Assembly: GCF_037975245.1 (NCBI RefSeq) | Contig: NC_092575.1 | Location: 26,688,841-26,748,840 of the forward strand | Length of the DNA: 60,000 bases | Direction: 5' to 3' | DNA from: Apostichopus japonicus | Taxonomy: Eukaryota > Echinodermata > Holothuroidea > Aspidochirotida > Stichopodidae | Part shown: piece after piece, positions 11,207 to 24,455 of the stretch | How the letters are laid out: each line of letters opens with the position of its first letter | How positions within the stretch are numbered: position 1 is the first letter of the stretch | Position numbers and translations under genes: made by a program | The notes under the pieces: model-generated | What the model was told of the DNA's origin: nothing | Databases searched by the model: none | What the model saw: only the letters and a program-made list of their open reading frames with translations

Positions 11207-12599
11207 ACTACGATTGTGTTGGATTATCAATCCGTCAGGGTTCCCTCAGTGTTGATATATTGAAATTCAAGACTTTTAATTCAGGATGAAAAGGTTATTT
11301 TCCAGACCCAACATCAACAATAAAAGAAAAGGCATGTTTTGAAGCATTTGGACACAAGTATTGGCGTGACCGTGATGTCATATAATATGTGCATAAGGGA
11401 ACGGGCATTGACCTTTTTAGGGGCATTTACCTCGTTTGATTCGTACCTTTAATCTGGAAGCCAAAATATCCATATCACCAATGATATTTGACAGAAAAGT
11501 CATAATAAAGACCAATGGAGGCAGCAGAACTCTTGAATGTTTAGACTGTTTCTTCAGCAGCAGTTGGTTTGTTTTGTAGTCTTTCTTCAAAAACTCAGCA
11601 GTACACCCTGTTAATGGTCTTCGATTGTTTTAATGCGTGTGATGCTGTGTTTCACATTGCCCATCAGTGTTGTACGTGTCGTCGTGCGTGGGTAACATTT
11701 TTGCATGTGAGTTGCGTCGTGCAGTGTTTCTTGGTTTAAATAACCCTGTATTGTATTTGCTTCTGGATTATTCTAATTAATTTGTCACAACAACGATTGA
11801 TAGCGATGGACATGCAACTGCTTTGTAGGCTTAAAGCAAAAAAATTCATGTAAGTTGTTTTCTTTTAACCTCCTTTGATGTCACAAATTACATTAGTGTA
11901 ATTTAAGAATGATAATGTTTATGGAAAGTACAGTTTTACTTTTATGTCATATAATACAATGATTGTTGTTAATGTTAGTTCAGATTGTCCAGAATGACTG
12001 TCTAGAACTGATATTGAATAAATTTTGTTCAATGATTTAACACTTGAACTATGTGAATTTTTGGCTCTGTGACTTTAAAATAAATCGCTTTGAGATTTAA
12101 TTAAACAACCTTTGGAATAAAATCTTTTTACCTACCTAGTATTTTGACCCATCCCCATTACCCCCACTCCCTCCACAACATAAAAAATGGTTTTCCTGGA
12201 ATAGGAATAAGAAATTATTGCTATAACTAACTGATCCAGCATATTCCAGAAATAAATTGGGGCACTGAGATTTGTTCACAAGAAGATGTAACCCATCGCT
12301 TCTGAAGCTAACCTCATAGCTTATTAGTATACAATAGAGCAATGAAGGGGGTGTTAATTTAGATGATACAGTAAAATCTCTTCGTCTATTGCGACTTCAG
12401 TGTAGTAACTCTAATACTATAGTACTACTAGTGCTCGGCGCGCTACCTCCTAAGGATCGCCACTTGCCCCATTGGAGGTTTCCTGTTCCCCGATCTGGTC
12501 TTCACAGTAGTTTTTTGTGGATTACTTGACAGAAGAATGACTCTTTTATGTCGAACCGTTAAAGTCCATTTGTTTTATTTCATAACAAAAAGGAGGGAT

Positions 12600-12791
12600 C
12601 GTAGTATGCTTCCGTGAAGTGTTCGCTTCATTCGGAGCTGCATACTGGCTAGGCCCAGTGAAATTGGCGCTGGTGTTGTGCACTAACTTGGTAATAATCG
12701 CCGTGTTTTTTTTCGTCCTTCAGCCATGGATGAAGGCTAATTGCATGAGAAATGATATTTATGCAGCCCCAACAACACAACGGACCGGCAT
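12600..12791 (-). pseudogene. THAP zinc-finger domain remnant
   Basis: The minus strand from ATG 12791 reads MPVRCVVGAA, then a stop, then further in NFTGPSQYAA, and after a frame change EHFTEAYYDPS. A THAP domain starts M-P-x-x-C and ends with a Pro/Ser-rich turn and C..HF; the spacing fits, but the second Cys and the Trp-rich middle are damaged and two stops are present. THAP domains bind DNA in P-element and Kolobok transposases, so this is probably the decayed DNA-binding protein of the host transposon. The plus-strand ORF over the same bases is its shadow. Confidence 0.6.
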
Positions 12792-13532
12792 TTCTCTCGG
12801 ATAGTTTACAACAGTTGTAAAACAAACTTGAAATTTCTAACGATATAGCGTAATACAGTGGTTGTTCTCTCAGTGTAAATGTGCGTGTACTGTATATGGA
12901 ACGGTATGATCCTCGCGCATCCGATACATGCCTGAGCTTTGCACGTGTGTTCCTAACATGACGTCATCATTGTCTTGTTGTGAAATCGCATTCTCAGATA
13001 TCTATTTTCGGATGCGAATATTAAAACGTTAATTACTAATTAGTCCTTGAGGTTTTCAAGGTGTTGAGGATAGTTTTGAACATAGATTTTCTCATAGATT
13101 CAGAGGAAGTTACTCTCGATGAGTTGGATTTTTCGTGTCATGGCCTCTTTAAAAATATTGTAGACCTTACATTGTTGTACTCTAATCATAATTTCTGTAT
13201 ATATCTATGTTGAGTTAGATATATGTTGGTATTTGTTTCTGGGCAGTGCAGTGGAAAGTTTACAATGTGGATCTTTGTTGTTCTTAATCAATACAATAGT
13301 GTTAGTGCATTCCAGCATTAAAGCAGCATAGTGAAACAAAATGTTCTGTAACACTTTTGTCAGTTTTGTGCTAGGATTAGCAGTGAATATGAGCTTTGTG
13401 CCAGGAATTTATATGAAATAAGCTGTTACTCCTACTCTTTAATTACTTCTTAAATTGTATTTTGTTTGTTCTTTTTATTTCTTGATTGTTGCTGTAAAAT
13501 ATTTGTGTCAGGATTTCGACACAGCTTCTTAC

Positions 13533-14711
13533 TTTTGACAAAGCTGCAGGTTGGTGTCTGGTTGTGTTGTGGTGTTAATAGCTAGTACAACTGTTGGTTA
13601 CTATCATAACTTCTTTACAGTATATTCCTGATGGTTCAGAGGGTTTGTAGACGTAGAGTCTCATCATAATACACCTACATTAAACTAGTTTACCTGGTTG
13701 TGGTCTGGTGAGTTGAGAGTAGTCATGTCACGGCATATTCTGATGTATTTGTATTTTTGAAGTCATTTAACTATTAACTCGTTAAACTTGTAATTAAAGG
13801 GGTTGCTCTCTGGTTCTCATCATTAAAGCATTACCTTTAAGCAGTATGCAGTACAGATACAAATTAGTGTACAGAGAATATCATGTGAACTCATGCAAGT
13901 GAAATGAAGGGATAACTGGCTTGTATTCAAAGATATTTCTGGTGATGAATTTTATGATTAAAGTTAAGGCAGAGTTATTAATTAATTTGGTATTCATGTT
14001 TGTATTCATCATAACTTGACATTCATATTAAAGGTGTATGATCAAGTTGGGTATAGGTTCTTGTACTCTTCACTTGTGACTGTTAGGATGTGATTGAATC
14101 AATGGTGATCTGCTGCAGTATTAGTTGTTATTTTATCATGTTTCCAATTAGTCAATTGGGTATATCTTAATTGCTGTGAACAGTCAAATGATTTCATTAG
14201 AAAGTCAAGTGTTTCAATGATGGGGTTCTCAAGCAATATTGTGTTTTGGGGTTATATTTCACCTGAAGATTGTTTGCTAAATTTCTTAACTATTTAATTA
14301 GAGAGTGTTGGTGGAAAAAATTTAGCCCGGTTATATTGCAAGGAAGCATACTGTAGTATATTGTTTTATTCATGTTTCATTATAGCTTGTCAAATGCTGC
14401 TACATTACTGCTCCATTACTGCTCCATTACTGCTCCTTGTATCATTTTGTATGCTGCATGTTCACCTGGTTCGTGTGTAAATTGTCAGTTTGTGAAATAG
14501 ATTGTAGCTAAACAACTTGAATGGTTTTCCATTGTCATTTGCATTGCCTCCCCAAGATCCCCCCTACAGGCCCCCAAATAGTGCTTTACAACGATACAAT
14601 ATTACCTCAAACCATTTTATTCTTTGTGTGGGCAATGCATTTGAATGTTATGCAATTCACAACATAATACAGTATATATTCAACTTGTTAAGCTTTCTGA
14701 TTTGAACTTAC
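13533..14711. other. Intron sequence, nothing further seen
   Basis: AT-rich intron between the duplicated segment and the DED exon. A short run of three CTGCTCCATTA-like copies lies near 14398-14436. No gene is supported. Confidence 0.45.
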
Positions 14712-14982
14712 CTTGAGCTTGTTGGTAGACAGTCAATAATGCCACCAATTTACTCAGTCCTTTGTCAGAGCATGCTGTCATTAAATGGCTGATGTCATCA
14801 ACAGAAACCTTCCCTGCCTCTCTGAGATGGTGGACAAGAGAAGAAAAGGGTGCATCACTCTCAATAATATCATTTGATTCCTTGGCTGGAACATTCAGGT
14901 AGTCAAGTAGCTTCTGACAGTCATCTTTCTCAATCGATGACTCTGAGTGGATCAGGCAGTTATCAAAGGTAAAGATGTCACT
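14712..14982 (-). CDS. Propeller-DED gene, exon n+1: DED-like death fold
   Basis: Internal exon with acceptor TTTTGTTATAG before 14982 and donor GTAAGTTC after 14712, phase 0 to 1, no stop in 90 codons. The sequence has the hydrophobic pattern of a death-effector domain: CQKLLDYLNVP near the start, then FSSLVHHLREAG, KVSVDDISHLMTAC, and GLSKLVALLTVY. The block L..L...G.....D...L......G...L matches helices 2-5 of DEDs. DEDs recruit caspases and adaptors in apoptosis and immune signalling. It splices in frame to the propeller exon (18041-18905) and the coiled-coil exon (6965-7281). A divergent death or CARD-like fold is the alternative. Confidence 0.68.
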
Positions 14983-17062
14983 CTATAACAAAAAGACAAC
15001 AAAAACAAAATCATATAAATATACTGGTGACTATAAAACAAAATAGATGTACAAGTTTGACGCATTGAGACAGCAACACATTCCAAGGGAGGGATATCTT
15101 TAAATATGATGAAGGTGTGGATTATGTGACTGTGTTTTACCTGCGTTTCTGTAACAACAATCTTTTATATTTATTTCAGAATAAATTAAAAGTATTAAAA
15201 GCTAACAATTAGTTGGATTGATTTTTAAGACTGTACAGGTACTCTATACATGATGTTGTATCAGGCAGATTGTTGTAGATTTATTCATGGCGCCACCAAC
15301 TTAAATTAGAGTTTATGGGCTAAACATAATTCTCCAAATTTAGCCAATAAACACTACATTGTGACCCGTGTTTGTGTGGGAACTAGTTGGAGTGTCTTCT
15401 ATTCTGGGCAATGTAGGTGGTCAATAACATTAAAACAACATTAATAACCCTCTCCATAATCCCCTTCTTACCTCTCACGTTTTCCTTAATTCTTAACTGT
15501 GTAGTTTTACATGAGTTTACTATGTCAATCATTGATGCAGTGTTGTACTTTACACAATATTTTGCTTACAGAAGATTCATTTATTTAATCCTACAATACA
15601 ATCTTGCAATAGAGATTTACTGCATGAGTACACAACTAACTTAGAAGCACTATAGGACGGAATATATGGTTAAATGCTTGTAAGTTACACAGCTAAACTA
15701 CATGTGCTGCAGCTCATTGCCTGAATAATCAAAGTCCATTTGCACTGTCAAGACTTTTTAAGAATTGTGTATTTACACTAAATTGTATGTGCGCAGTGAG
15801 AAGAGTGCACTATGAGGTATACACAGCTTCATGACAAAGAATGCATATAAAACATTTCATTATTGAAACTGTGAGCACTTATCAACTTATGATAATGCTA
15901 TTTTAACAAACTTTACTAGGTTACTTAATCCCGTCAGACATAATTAACTAGTATATGTGTGGACTGATAACATACATGTACACATAGGCCTTTAACAGCT
16001 AGGAAGACCATTGTTCTTACACTGGTTGACATGTGGTAATACTTTCTCATGCATGGGTAGCATTGATCATGTGAAATCAATGTGCATAGCAATTACATCC
16101 ATAACACAGTGTGCGTGGTGACAGCTAATGAATGGGGATCTTCACTACAGTTAATTAATGCACTGCATAATTAACCAATTGAGCAGGATCTTGTGTATCA
16201 TCACATATACAATGTGATGTCTATAATAGTTACTGTCCAATATTGACACTGCAGTATATTTCTTATGAGTGAAGTACAGCTAGATTATACCAACCTACTT
16301 AGCATTGTCAGTTAATCCAAATCTGTTACTTTTAAGGACTAGTGACTACATTACACTGTGCATTCTTAATAGAAATCATAGGCCACTAGTGAAGTGAACC
16401 ACTTGAAGAGAACTGTCAAAAATGTTGTCAACTGACTCGATGCAATCCCTATTATAGTATAGTCTGTAATTAGCTACAACTTTCTTCAAAAATGATTTCA
16501 ATGGCTTTGTGAATTTTTCAATCTTAACACTGTTGTCTATGTGAAAATAAGTCAAGGCTAAGGTCACGTTTTCCCTTGTTTTTCTGCATTTTTTACAGTT
16601 AATGTGCGTGCACCTAAATAAAGCACCCTACATCCCAAAATAGAGGGAAGCTTGTGTCATAATATTTTATCAAGACTTTAAATACTGTCATCAAATCAAG
16701 ATATCATCACTGCAGTATTTGCTATACATGTGCACTAGTGTCAAACTAATCAACATGGCAGCAGTATGGCCTATTTGTAAGATAAAAATATTGCCCTTAA
16801 TCTTTCTTGAATTTTACCTCATTTCAAGGTAAAATGCACCTGTTTTGTTCTTAACAATAGTTTGCATTGATTTTTGTCACATTTGTATATTTTAGAAGAC
16901 TTTGACAGTCAAATATAATGATAAAGGAACTACACTACATGGTCTGAGCTGTATGTCATGCAACATTCATTTTCCATAACTTTTCATAGAATTTTCTAGT
17001 TTTAGATTTTCTTTATAGCAATAATTTCCCCATAATATAGCACTTACTGTATTGCATTATTG
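14983..17062. other. Intron sequence, nothing further seen
   Basis: AT-rich intron between the DED and propeller exons. ORFs here are short and lack codon or domain signal. Confidence 0.45.
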
Positions 17063-17745
17063 AGAATGTCTTGCATTCACTAATACCATATTTGTAACAA
17101 TTATCAGCTTGAAAGCTCAGAAAATAAGACAAAATATATTCCAAATTTTGTCTGTTGCTCTAATATTGCATCTAGTGCAACTACAGTAGTATCCAATGGC
17201 CTAAATGTTTCATACAATTTTGCACTTACTTTTCCACCATTTTGATCTCCCTCTTAACAAACAAGTAATAGTTGTGCTCTTCATAAAATTCTGCATTCAC
17301 TATTACCAAATTTGTCAAAATTAGCAGCTTGTAAGCTCAGAAAATAATACAAAATATTTTCCAAAGTTTGTATGTTGCTCTATTATTGCAACGGGCAACA
17401 AGCATCCAATGGCCTAAATTTAAAAAAAAAATTGCACTTACTTTTCCACCATTTTGATCTTCATCTTAACAAACAAAGTGGCAGTTGTTTTCTTAATAAA
17501 ATTCTGCATTAACTAGTAACCTTTTTATTTAAATTAGCAGGTTGTATAGTCAGAAAATACGGGGAAAAAAATTCCCAAATTTTGTATGTTGCTCAGATAT
17601 TATTGCAACGGGCAATAAGCATCCAATGGCCTAAATTTAAAAAAAAATGAACTTACTTTTCCACCATTTTGATCTCCATCTTAACAAACAAGTAATAGTT
17701 GTGTTCTTAAAAAAATTCTGCATTCACTAGTAACAATTTTGTTTA
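17063..17745. repeat. Intronic tandem repeat, ~225 bp x 3
   Basis: Three consecutive units share CATTCACTAxTACCAA, TTAGCAGCTTGTAAGCTCAG, TTTGTATGTTGCTC, GCATCCAATGGCCTAAAT, ACTTTTCCACCATTTTGATC and TCTTAACAAACAAGTAATAG. Divergence between units is moderate. Noncoding. Confidence 0.8.
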
Positions 17746-18040
17746 TTTTTGAAGCAATTAAGACTGAAAAAAAAGAAAACCAATTTTACTTTTACATTGA
17801 AAGTACAAAACACTTCCATGACAGTCTTACCAAAAACAGCAAATCCCAAGGAAAAATGTGCCTTTATTTTTCATTAAATTTTGCAAAGTAGATCTCAAAA
17901 CATAAACAAGTGTCTTCTCATCACTTGTTCGCATAGAATGAAACCAATTTGTTGAGCTTCAATCAAAGGATTGCTTTAATAAAAGTGATAAATATTCCTA
18001 ACTTTTACCATCGGCCTATATTTCCTTTATTAGTACTTAC

Positions 18041-18905
18041 TGTGTGATATTCATAGACTTCTCCAGTCGTCTCGGTAACCAAAAACAATCTGTTTTTGTT
18101 ATTATTGATCCTGATGCTCTTGGAATCATCAGGACCTTTAAAAGAAGCCAAGATATGACCCCCAGAGATGGAAGAATGACCCCCAGATAGAGAGTAAACA
18201 ACAACTTGTCTACCCTCACCCTCACACCATAATATAAATATTAATCCTTTCTCTTCACTGACTGTTATACTCAGTGCATCGCTGTACTGTGTGTTTGTAT
18301 ATTTCTGTTCTATTTCTCCCTCACTATTACACATTAAAGCTCTCCCACCATACAGGTATGAAGTACAGATAAACAGTTTGTTATTACTAACTGCTATATC
18401 ACGAGGCCCATGTTCCAACAAGTCTCTAATTATTCCCCTAAATCTTTTTAAGGTGATTTTCTTCTTGATTCTCAATTCTTTTGAATCTAAGACAATCACC
18501 TCTTTGGATATTAAACCGACATAGACTAACCCATCTCTGGTTGTCATACACGAGGCTTCACCGTTAAACTTCCCTTGATTTACCAGACCGCCATTACTGC
18601 TATCGTACAATGCTATCGTATTCTTACAACACGTTAAAAACAGACGATCATCCAGTAAACAAACAGACCGCCATGATGAACCAAACTCGGTAAATTCCTG
18701 AGAAAAATAGGGCTCTGATGTCAATAGTAACGTTTTTTTCTGAGAATCAGGATCAACGTTAAACATAAACAGATCGATAAAAATGTTATTTTCCTTGATG
18801 CTAGAGCTACGTCCAGCGACTGCCAAACGGCCTGTATCTAGCACGTCCATGCACGACACATTGTAATCATCTTGTACTGAGAATCTTGGTATCGTTGTAT
18901 GTACT
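18041..18905 (-). CDS. Propeller-DED gene, exon n: beta-propeller domain
   Basis: An 865-base exon with acceptor TTTGCCTTCCACACACAG before 18905 and donor GTAAGTACT after 18041 (phase 2 in, phase 0 out). About 288 residues show six blade-like strands of the form x-LF-h-x-s-x-x-x-x-h-x-h-Y: GRLAVAGRSS, DRLFLTCCKNTIALYD, GLVYVGLISKEVIVLD, NKLFICTSYLYG, GLIFILWCEGEGRQVVVYS, NRLFLVTETTGEVYEY. No GH..WD pairs, so it is closer to NHL or other propellers than to classic WD40. No ATG lies at the 5' end of this frame, so one or more upstream exons are expected. It joins in phase to the DED exon. Confidence 0.72.
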
Positions 18906-20211
18906 CTGTGTGTGGAAGGCAAAAAGTGAAAAGTTAGGTCAGGGTTGTAAGCTTGTATCCGTGGTAACGAAGAATTTAGAGTGATTTTTGGTCGAAGGAA
19001 TGTAGATGAAAAGAGCTCTCCGACTGCGAAGTGGCAATAGCCTAGTATATAGGCCTTACGAAAGGTACCGAATCTTTAAAATGCTATTGATTAATGCAAT
19101 GGAATTTAAATATAAAGTCGCGAATCACATGTCAAATGTCCAGAGCAAATGAATCGACATAGTAATTCTCGAGATATAAGAAATTAGACGTTCAAGGCCT
19201 AATATAATTAGGATACTGACCTATAGATCCAATGACTTTGTAGTTTCACATTCAGAAGAACCCTCTTGCGTGAAGAAATTACAAGGCCACATGAATGTAT
19301 TAAAGTACCCGGTTAAAGTCGAAATAAATTGAGAATGTGGGGAAAAAATTAAAATCAATTACGTGTGTATGAATATGAAAATATTCCTTACCCAAAATTT
19401 CTCACATATCACAACACCGACTATAGGTCTTGTTGATAGGCAGTTTCAGTTTATCTGATGAAATTGCATAGGCTATATTTATAAATAGTTGACTTGAGCA
19501 GGATTTATTTATCTTCAATATTCATCGTTGTGATATGTTTGTACTGATGTAATTTTCTGACTCAACTTGTCCTGTGTTGACCACATGCAGTACATTCTCA
19601 TTCATTTGCATTTAGCGCCAAAAAGAAGAGAGCTGAGACGCCCAGAAGTTGTAAGTGGTGGAGCTATTCATAAAAGCTAACTTTGTCAAAAAGCCCACTA
19701 ATAATGAATAATGGCGCTGTTCAACAAACCCAACTTGGTCTTAAGTTTTCAAGAGGTAACTTCAGACATATTTTTAGTCTTGAGTGCCTTGACACATTAT
19801 AGTCCAAGAAAAACAAACGACAACTTAACTGCTAGTTAAAATGTTTCTATAGCTACACAGGTTTCCAAGATAATTAAATTCAAAACATGCTAAACTCTGA
19901 AATGCTCACTTAAGGATCCAGAGATCGATGACGTCGGCTCCTTTAGTGCAATCCTATATGTTAATGATAATCCATTGTTTTAAAAATCTAATAACGCCAC
20001 CAAAACAGCTTCTATTATCTCCATAACAGCAAAATTCACCTATTGGATGATTTGAACGTGAAAAGTTGAAATGCATCTTAAATAGCATTTGAGGCCATAA
20101 AAGTCTTCACGATGAGATTTGTGTTGTATATGAGAAACTGGCCTAATGGTCTTTGTGTAAGACTAAATAAGGTCAAGTCATTTTATAAAATAAAAACAGC
20201 GTGTTTCAATT
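18906..20211. other. Upstream region of the propeller gene, no exon identified
   Basis: The propeller frame stays open upstream to a TAA near 19078 without an ATG, so the first exon must be elsewhere or use a different frame. I see no confident promoter, RNA or exon. Confidence 0.4.
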
Positions 20212-20520
<309 letters not shown>

Positions 20521-20925
20521 GAGATTTTAGCTAGAAATATTATTTGTGACAACACAGTCAAGGGGATAAACATATTTAACCGGGAGATTAAAGTACTGCA
20601 GTATGCCGACGACACCACTTTATTCTTAGACGGTACCCGCAACAGCACTGTTAAGGTGCTGAATACCTTAGAGAATTTTCGAATAGCATCAGGTCTCAAA
20701 ATTAATCTCAGCAAATCCTTGTTTCTTCCCCTGGGTCCTTTCATTTCAAATAACCCTGCTCATGTCAATGAATTCAATATTTTGATTAATAACGCTCCTA
20801 TTAGGTATCTCGGTGTCAACTTCACTCACAATGGTAACGATCTCTTTCGCTTAAACTATGAGCAGAAGCTATCTAGGCTGAAACACCAGCTTAGAGTTTG
20901 GAATGGGCGTGATCTCACACAATAG
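20521..20925 (+). pseudogene. LINE reverse transcriptase fragment (YADD)
   Basis: Open frame of about 130 codons fused to the preceding microsatellite frame. It contains the catalytic YADD box in LQYADDTTLFLDG, the following helix SGLKINLSKSLFLPLG and PIRYLGVNF. The upstream RT fingers and the endonuclease are absent, so this is a dead 5'-truncated copy. Homologous protein sequence continues past the stop at 20925 in broken frames (FAISQLVFPFQVLS, NPIAKGGSKIMHVHRF). Confidence 0.88.
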
Positions 20926-21525
20926 TGAAGTCTTTTGCAATCAGCCAACTCGTCTTCCCCTTTCAGGTTCTGTCTAGACCCCCAAAAGACTTTATTAATT
21001 AAATCCAAAGCATTATTTTTGACCTCATTTAGAACGGGAATCCTGACAAAGTTAAGAGACTTACTATGTATAACCCAATTGCAAAGGGAGGTTCAAAAAT
21101 AATGCATGTTCACAGATTTTTGGAAGCTCTTAAAACCTCATGGGTCAAGCGTTATTGTAATAATACCAACACTGGGTATTGGAAGCTCTTTTTTTCATTC
21201 CTCTCTTTCGCCGTTCGGTAAAGAGTTGCTTTTCAAATGTAATTTTCATGTCGAGGATATTTCCTGTATCAAAAATATCTTCATCAAGCAAAATTTCAAG
21301 GCTTGGAGTAAAGTTACCTTTAAGAATCCTTCGGATCATTTTGGAGATCAAATCCTTTGGAATAATCATTTTATTAGAATTGATAATACCATTGTTTATG
21401 AAAAAAAAAGTTCACGTTGCCGGTTTAATGTTTGTTAAGGATATATTTTTGCCAGAAGGAATCCATTGTCCATTAATGCTTTTCTAACCAAATTTAAGAT
21501 ATTAAGGTATCCTTTTACTTGTTTT

Positions 21526-23435
21526 CAGTGGCGGAGATTTCTTGTCAGAAGTGGGGGGTTGCAGGCCATTGATGAAATAAAAAGTCATAACTGCTGGCTC
21601 ACTATCTAAGTGAAGAGCCACCATAAGTTGACGCGAAGTGCACAAGAATTTTTTGGCAAATATTGCCTCCCAGATTGCAGTAAATTGCACTGCCCAGGCC
21701 TTGAAAAAGCTGCATTTAACCAGGGGCGTATGCAGGATTTTCTAACCCGGGGCGCGTATTACTATCTAAGCGGAGCGCCACCATTAGTTGGCGCGCAGCG
21801 TACAAGCAAATTTCTGGTTTTGGTATCCCCAGATCACCGGAAATGGCACTTCTCGGGCTTGAAACTGACCAACCATATGTACACTTTTGCCTGAGAACCA
21901 AGTTTTTTCCAAATACTTTTTTTTCTCATCTATAACCTTTTTGAAGATTGTCACCAGTCACACATCATGTTCGACTTCATCACATATCCTGTGGATCATT
22001 GCTTTTGTAGGTGATTCCTCATCGCGGCCCACAATATCCGTCAGCCCCACTGATCAGAATTTGAAAATTCACAATTCTCGTGAATAAATTCACTTCAAAA
22101 CATGCCCATAATGTTGCACAAAATATCATCTATGGACAACCGATATAGAAAAACCTCCTTCAAACCCTAACAGACGGGTCAAAATTGCACGAGTATGATG
22201 AAGTATGATGAAGAATGTTGGTTAGGGAATTTTCGAAAATTCAGACGGCTACTAAAAAATTTCGTTGAAGGAAATAAAAATATACCAGATATTTCCGAAA
22301 CCGAACACTACACACATCGACAGTTTTGAGCATGGGCGCAGATCAGTCTTGGATAATGGTGGGGACGCCTGTCTGTTCTATGACACTATCTAAGCGGAGC
22401 GTAACCATGGGTTCGCGAGTAGCGTACGATTTTTTGGGGGGCAAATATACCTCCCAGATCGCCGGAAATAACACTTCCCAGACCTAATGATGCTCCTAAA
22501 CCTCCTTAAGTTTTAGATCTCATGGCTTAGAAATTTAGTTTGGAGAAATACATGGGCGACTGCAGAAAGAAAATCAGGGGACAAATAATCCAAGTAGACT
22601 TTTGTATATACGATGGGTCTGCAGGGGGTCCTCTCCCAGAAAACAAATATAGACTGCCGCAAATGCGATTTCCGTCCTATATTTAACAACTGTGGATAAA
22701 ATACAATAAAATGAGAACTGCTGCATGTCATTTGCACAATGCTGGATCAAACTGCGCCAAAGTTCAATACAGGGGAACTTGAAATGCAGCTATTGATCAA
22801 GACAAATTGGTGGGGACACGGTATATTATGTCCCCACTACTGAAAAAGTTGGTGGGGACGCGTCCCGCTGTCCTCACCAGGGTTTGGAGGCTGTTTATCG
22901 TGGAACGCCATTTTCATGCTCACTGATATGATGTGATATCTGCTGTTTGCTTTACAAATTCGAATAATTTTGTCACTGTTCCTCTTTCTCTTCCCGTTTT
23001 CTTGCCGTATTTTCTACTCCATCCTTTTCTCTTTCTTCTTTTTCTTTTCCTTCCTTCACCTCGTTGAAGTTGGCAAGTGTACACAGTTCCAAAGCTATTC
23101 AACAGCAACAAAAGGTTATTTTGTGTATGTCTGTTGTGGGGTGAAGTTAGTGCTATGAGCTACAAGTTCCAATGCGCAAGGTGGGGGAAAGGGGCTAGAA
23201 ATAATGTGTGGGTCAATTCTAACTCGGTTTTCCTTCGTTAATTGTTGATGTAGCCTACCAGGTACAGTAATAGGTTGAAATGACTTTAACAATTTCGAAT
23301 TTAATAACTTGATTTATTATGCCATTTGGAGCACATAACATTAATTAGGGGAGGGAGGTGATTGTGTGGGCCAACCCCCTCTTCAAAAAGTGGGGGGGGG
23401 TTAAAACCCCAAACCCCCCTGTTTCTCCGCCACTG
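21526..23435. mobile_element. hAT-type nonautonomous element in the LINE (1.9 kb)
   Basis: It begins CAGTGGCGGAGA and ends TCTCCGCCACTG, a perfect 12 bp inverted pair, and is flanked by CTTGTTTT on both sides (21518-21525 and 23436-23443), an 8 bp target duplication. CAGTGG ends and 8 bp duplications are hAT hallmarks. No transposase was found. From about 21720 it contains a segment starting CAGGGGCGTATGCAGGATTTT that is the inverted relative of 25740-26599, so a second hAT family is embedded in it. Confidence 0.88.
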
Positions 23436-24193
23436 CTTGTTTTCATGAGATCATTTCTGCAATTCCTAGAAGATGGAAAGATTCCGTCAGTTTAGAAAAC
23501 GGTGTCGAGGAACAGAAAGATCACTTTGTCAATCTTATGTCTAGCATTTCTAAATTGTTTCAAGTAGTCTATCCTTGCCTTGTAGACTGTTTTTCACTCC
23601 CGCCAAAAAGCCTGCTCTAAATGGATCGTTTGACTTTGACTTCTCTCAAGACGATTGGTTAGTGATATTTAAGGTGCCTTCCCGTACGCTTTCTGAAGCA
23701 AAAATACAATATTTCTTATTCAGATTCTTACACCGCATCTTAGGAACCAATCGGTTTTTAAATTTAATGAAAATAGCGGCCTACTCTGTACATTCTGCAA
23801 TATTGAAGAGGAAACTATTTAACATTTATTCTGGTCCTTTCATGTGACGTCTAATTTCCTTTAACAGGCGCGTATCCAGAAAAAGAGGAGAGAAAAAAAT
23901 AGAGAAGAAAAAGGGAAAGAGAGGAGGAAAAGAGGAGGAAGGAAGGGAAAAGGAAAAGAAGAAGGAGAGAAAAGGGAGAAAAGTAGGGAGTAGAAGAAAA
24001 ACGCCTAGACACCGAGAAGAGAAGGAGGAACAGTCATAATTACAGCGCTGATCCCGATTATATACACAGGGTAGCCAGTTACGGATCGAGGATTTCGGAA
24101 GGGGCGTGCGCCTCAGCTTACCCCTTACACCGACAACTCCATTTTTGACGTTTCCATTTTTTCTCTCTCACTAATATATATATATATATATAT

Positions 24194-24455
<262 letters not shown>

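Larger units (their letters stand above)
9989..13148. mobile_element. TTAA-target DNA transposon (Kolobok-like), degenerate, 3.16 kb
   Basis: The ends are inverted repeats AGTGGCCATGACACGAAAA and, on the other strand from 13148, AGAGGCCATGACACGAAAA (one mismatch in 19). TTAA flanks both ends (9985-9988 and 13149-13152). TTAA targets are used by piggyBac and Kolobok. The termini do not look like piggyBac CCY, and a THAP remnant inside favours Kolobok; this superfamily call is an inference. Two convergent gene remnants are inside: a P2X7-C-terminal-like gene on plus and a THAP gene on minus. TGACGTCA sites lie near each end. Confidence 0.82.
9670..13532. repeat. Tandem duplication, copy B, split by a DNA transposon
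   Basis: Copy B runs 9670-9988, is interrupted by the TTAA element, and resumes at 13149-13532. Aligning copy A across the gap restores continuity (TTAGGTAAATAGTATTG in A against TTAGG / TTAAAAATATTG in B), which independently fixes the insertion point. Confidence 0.8.

Noticed and set aside
12619-12804. Plus-strand hydrophobic 61-codon ORF with a membrane-like segment
   Set aside because: Its reverse strand shows a recognisable THAP pattern, so the plus ORF is a shadow.
23881-24030. Purine-rich Lys/Glu/Arg ORF stretch
   Set aside because: Low-complexity GA-rich DNA inside a hAT-like element, no conserved frame.
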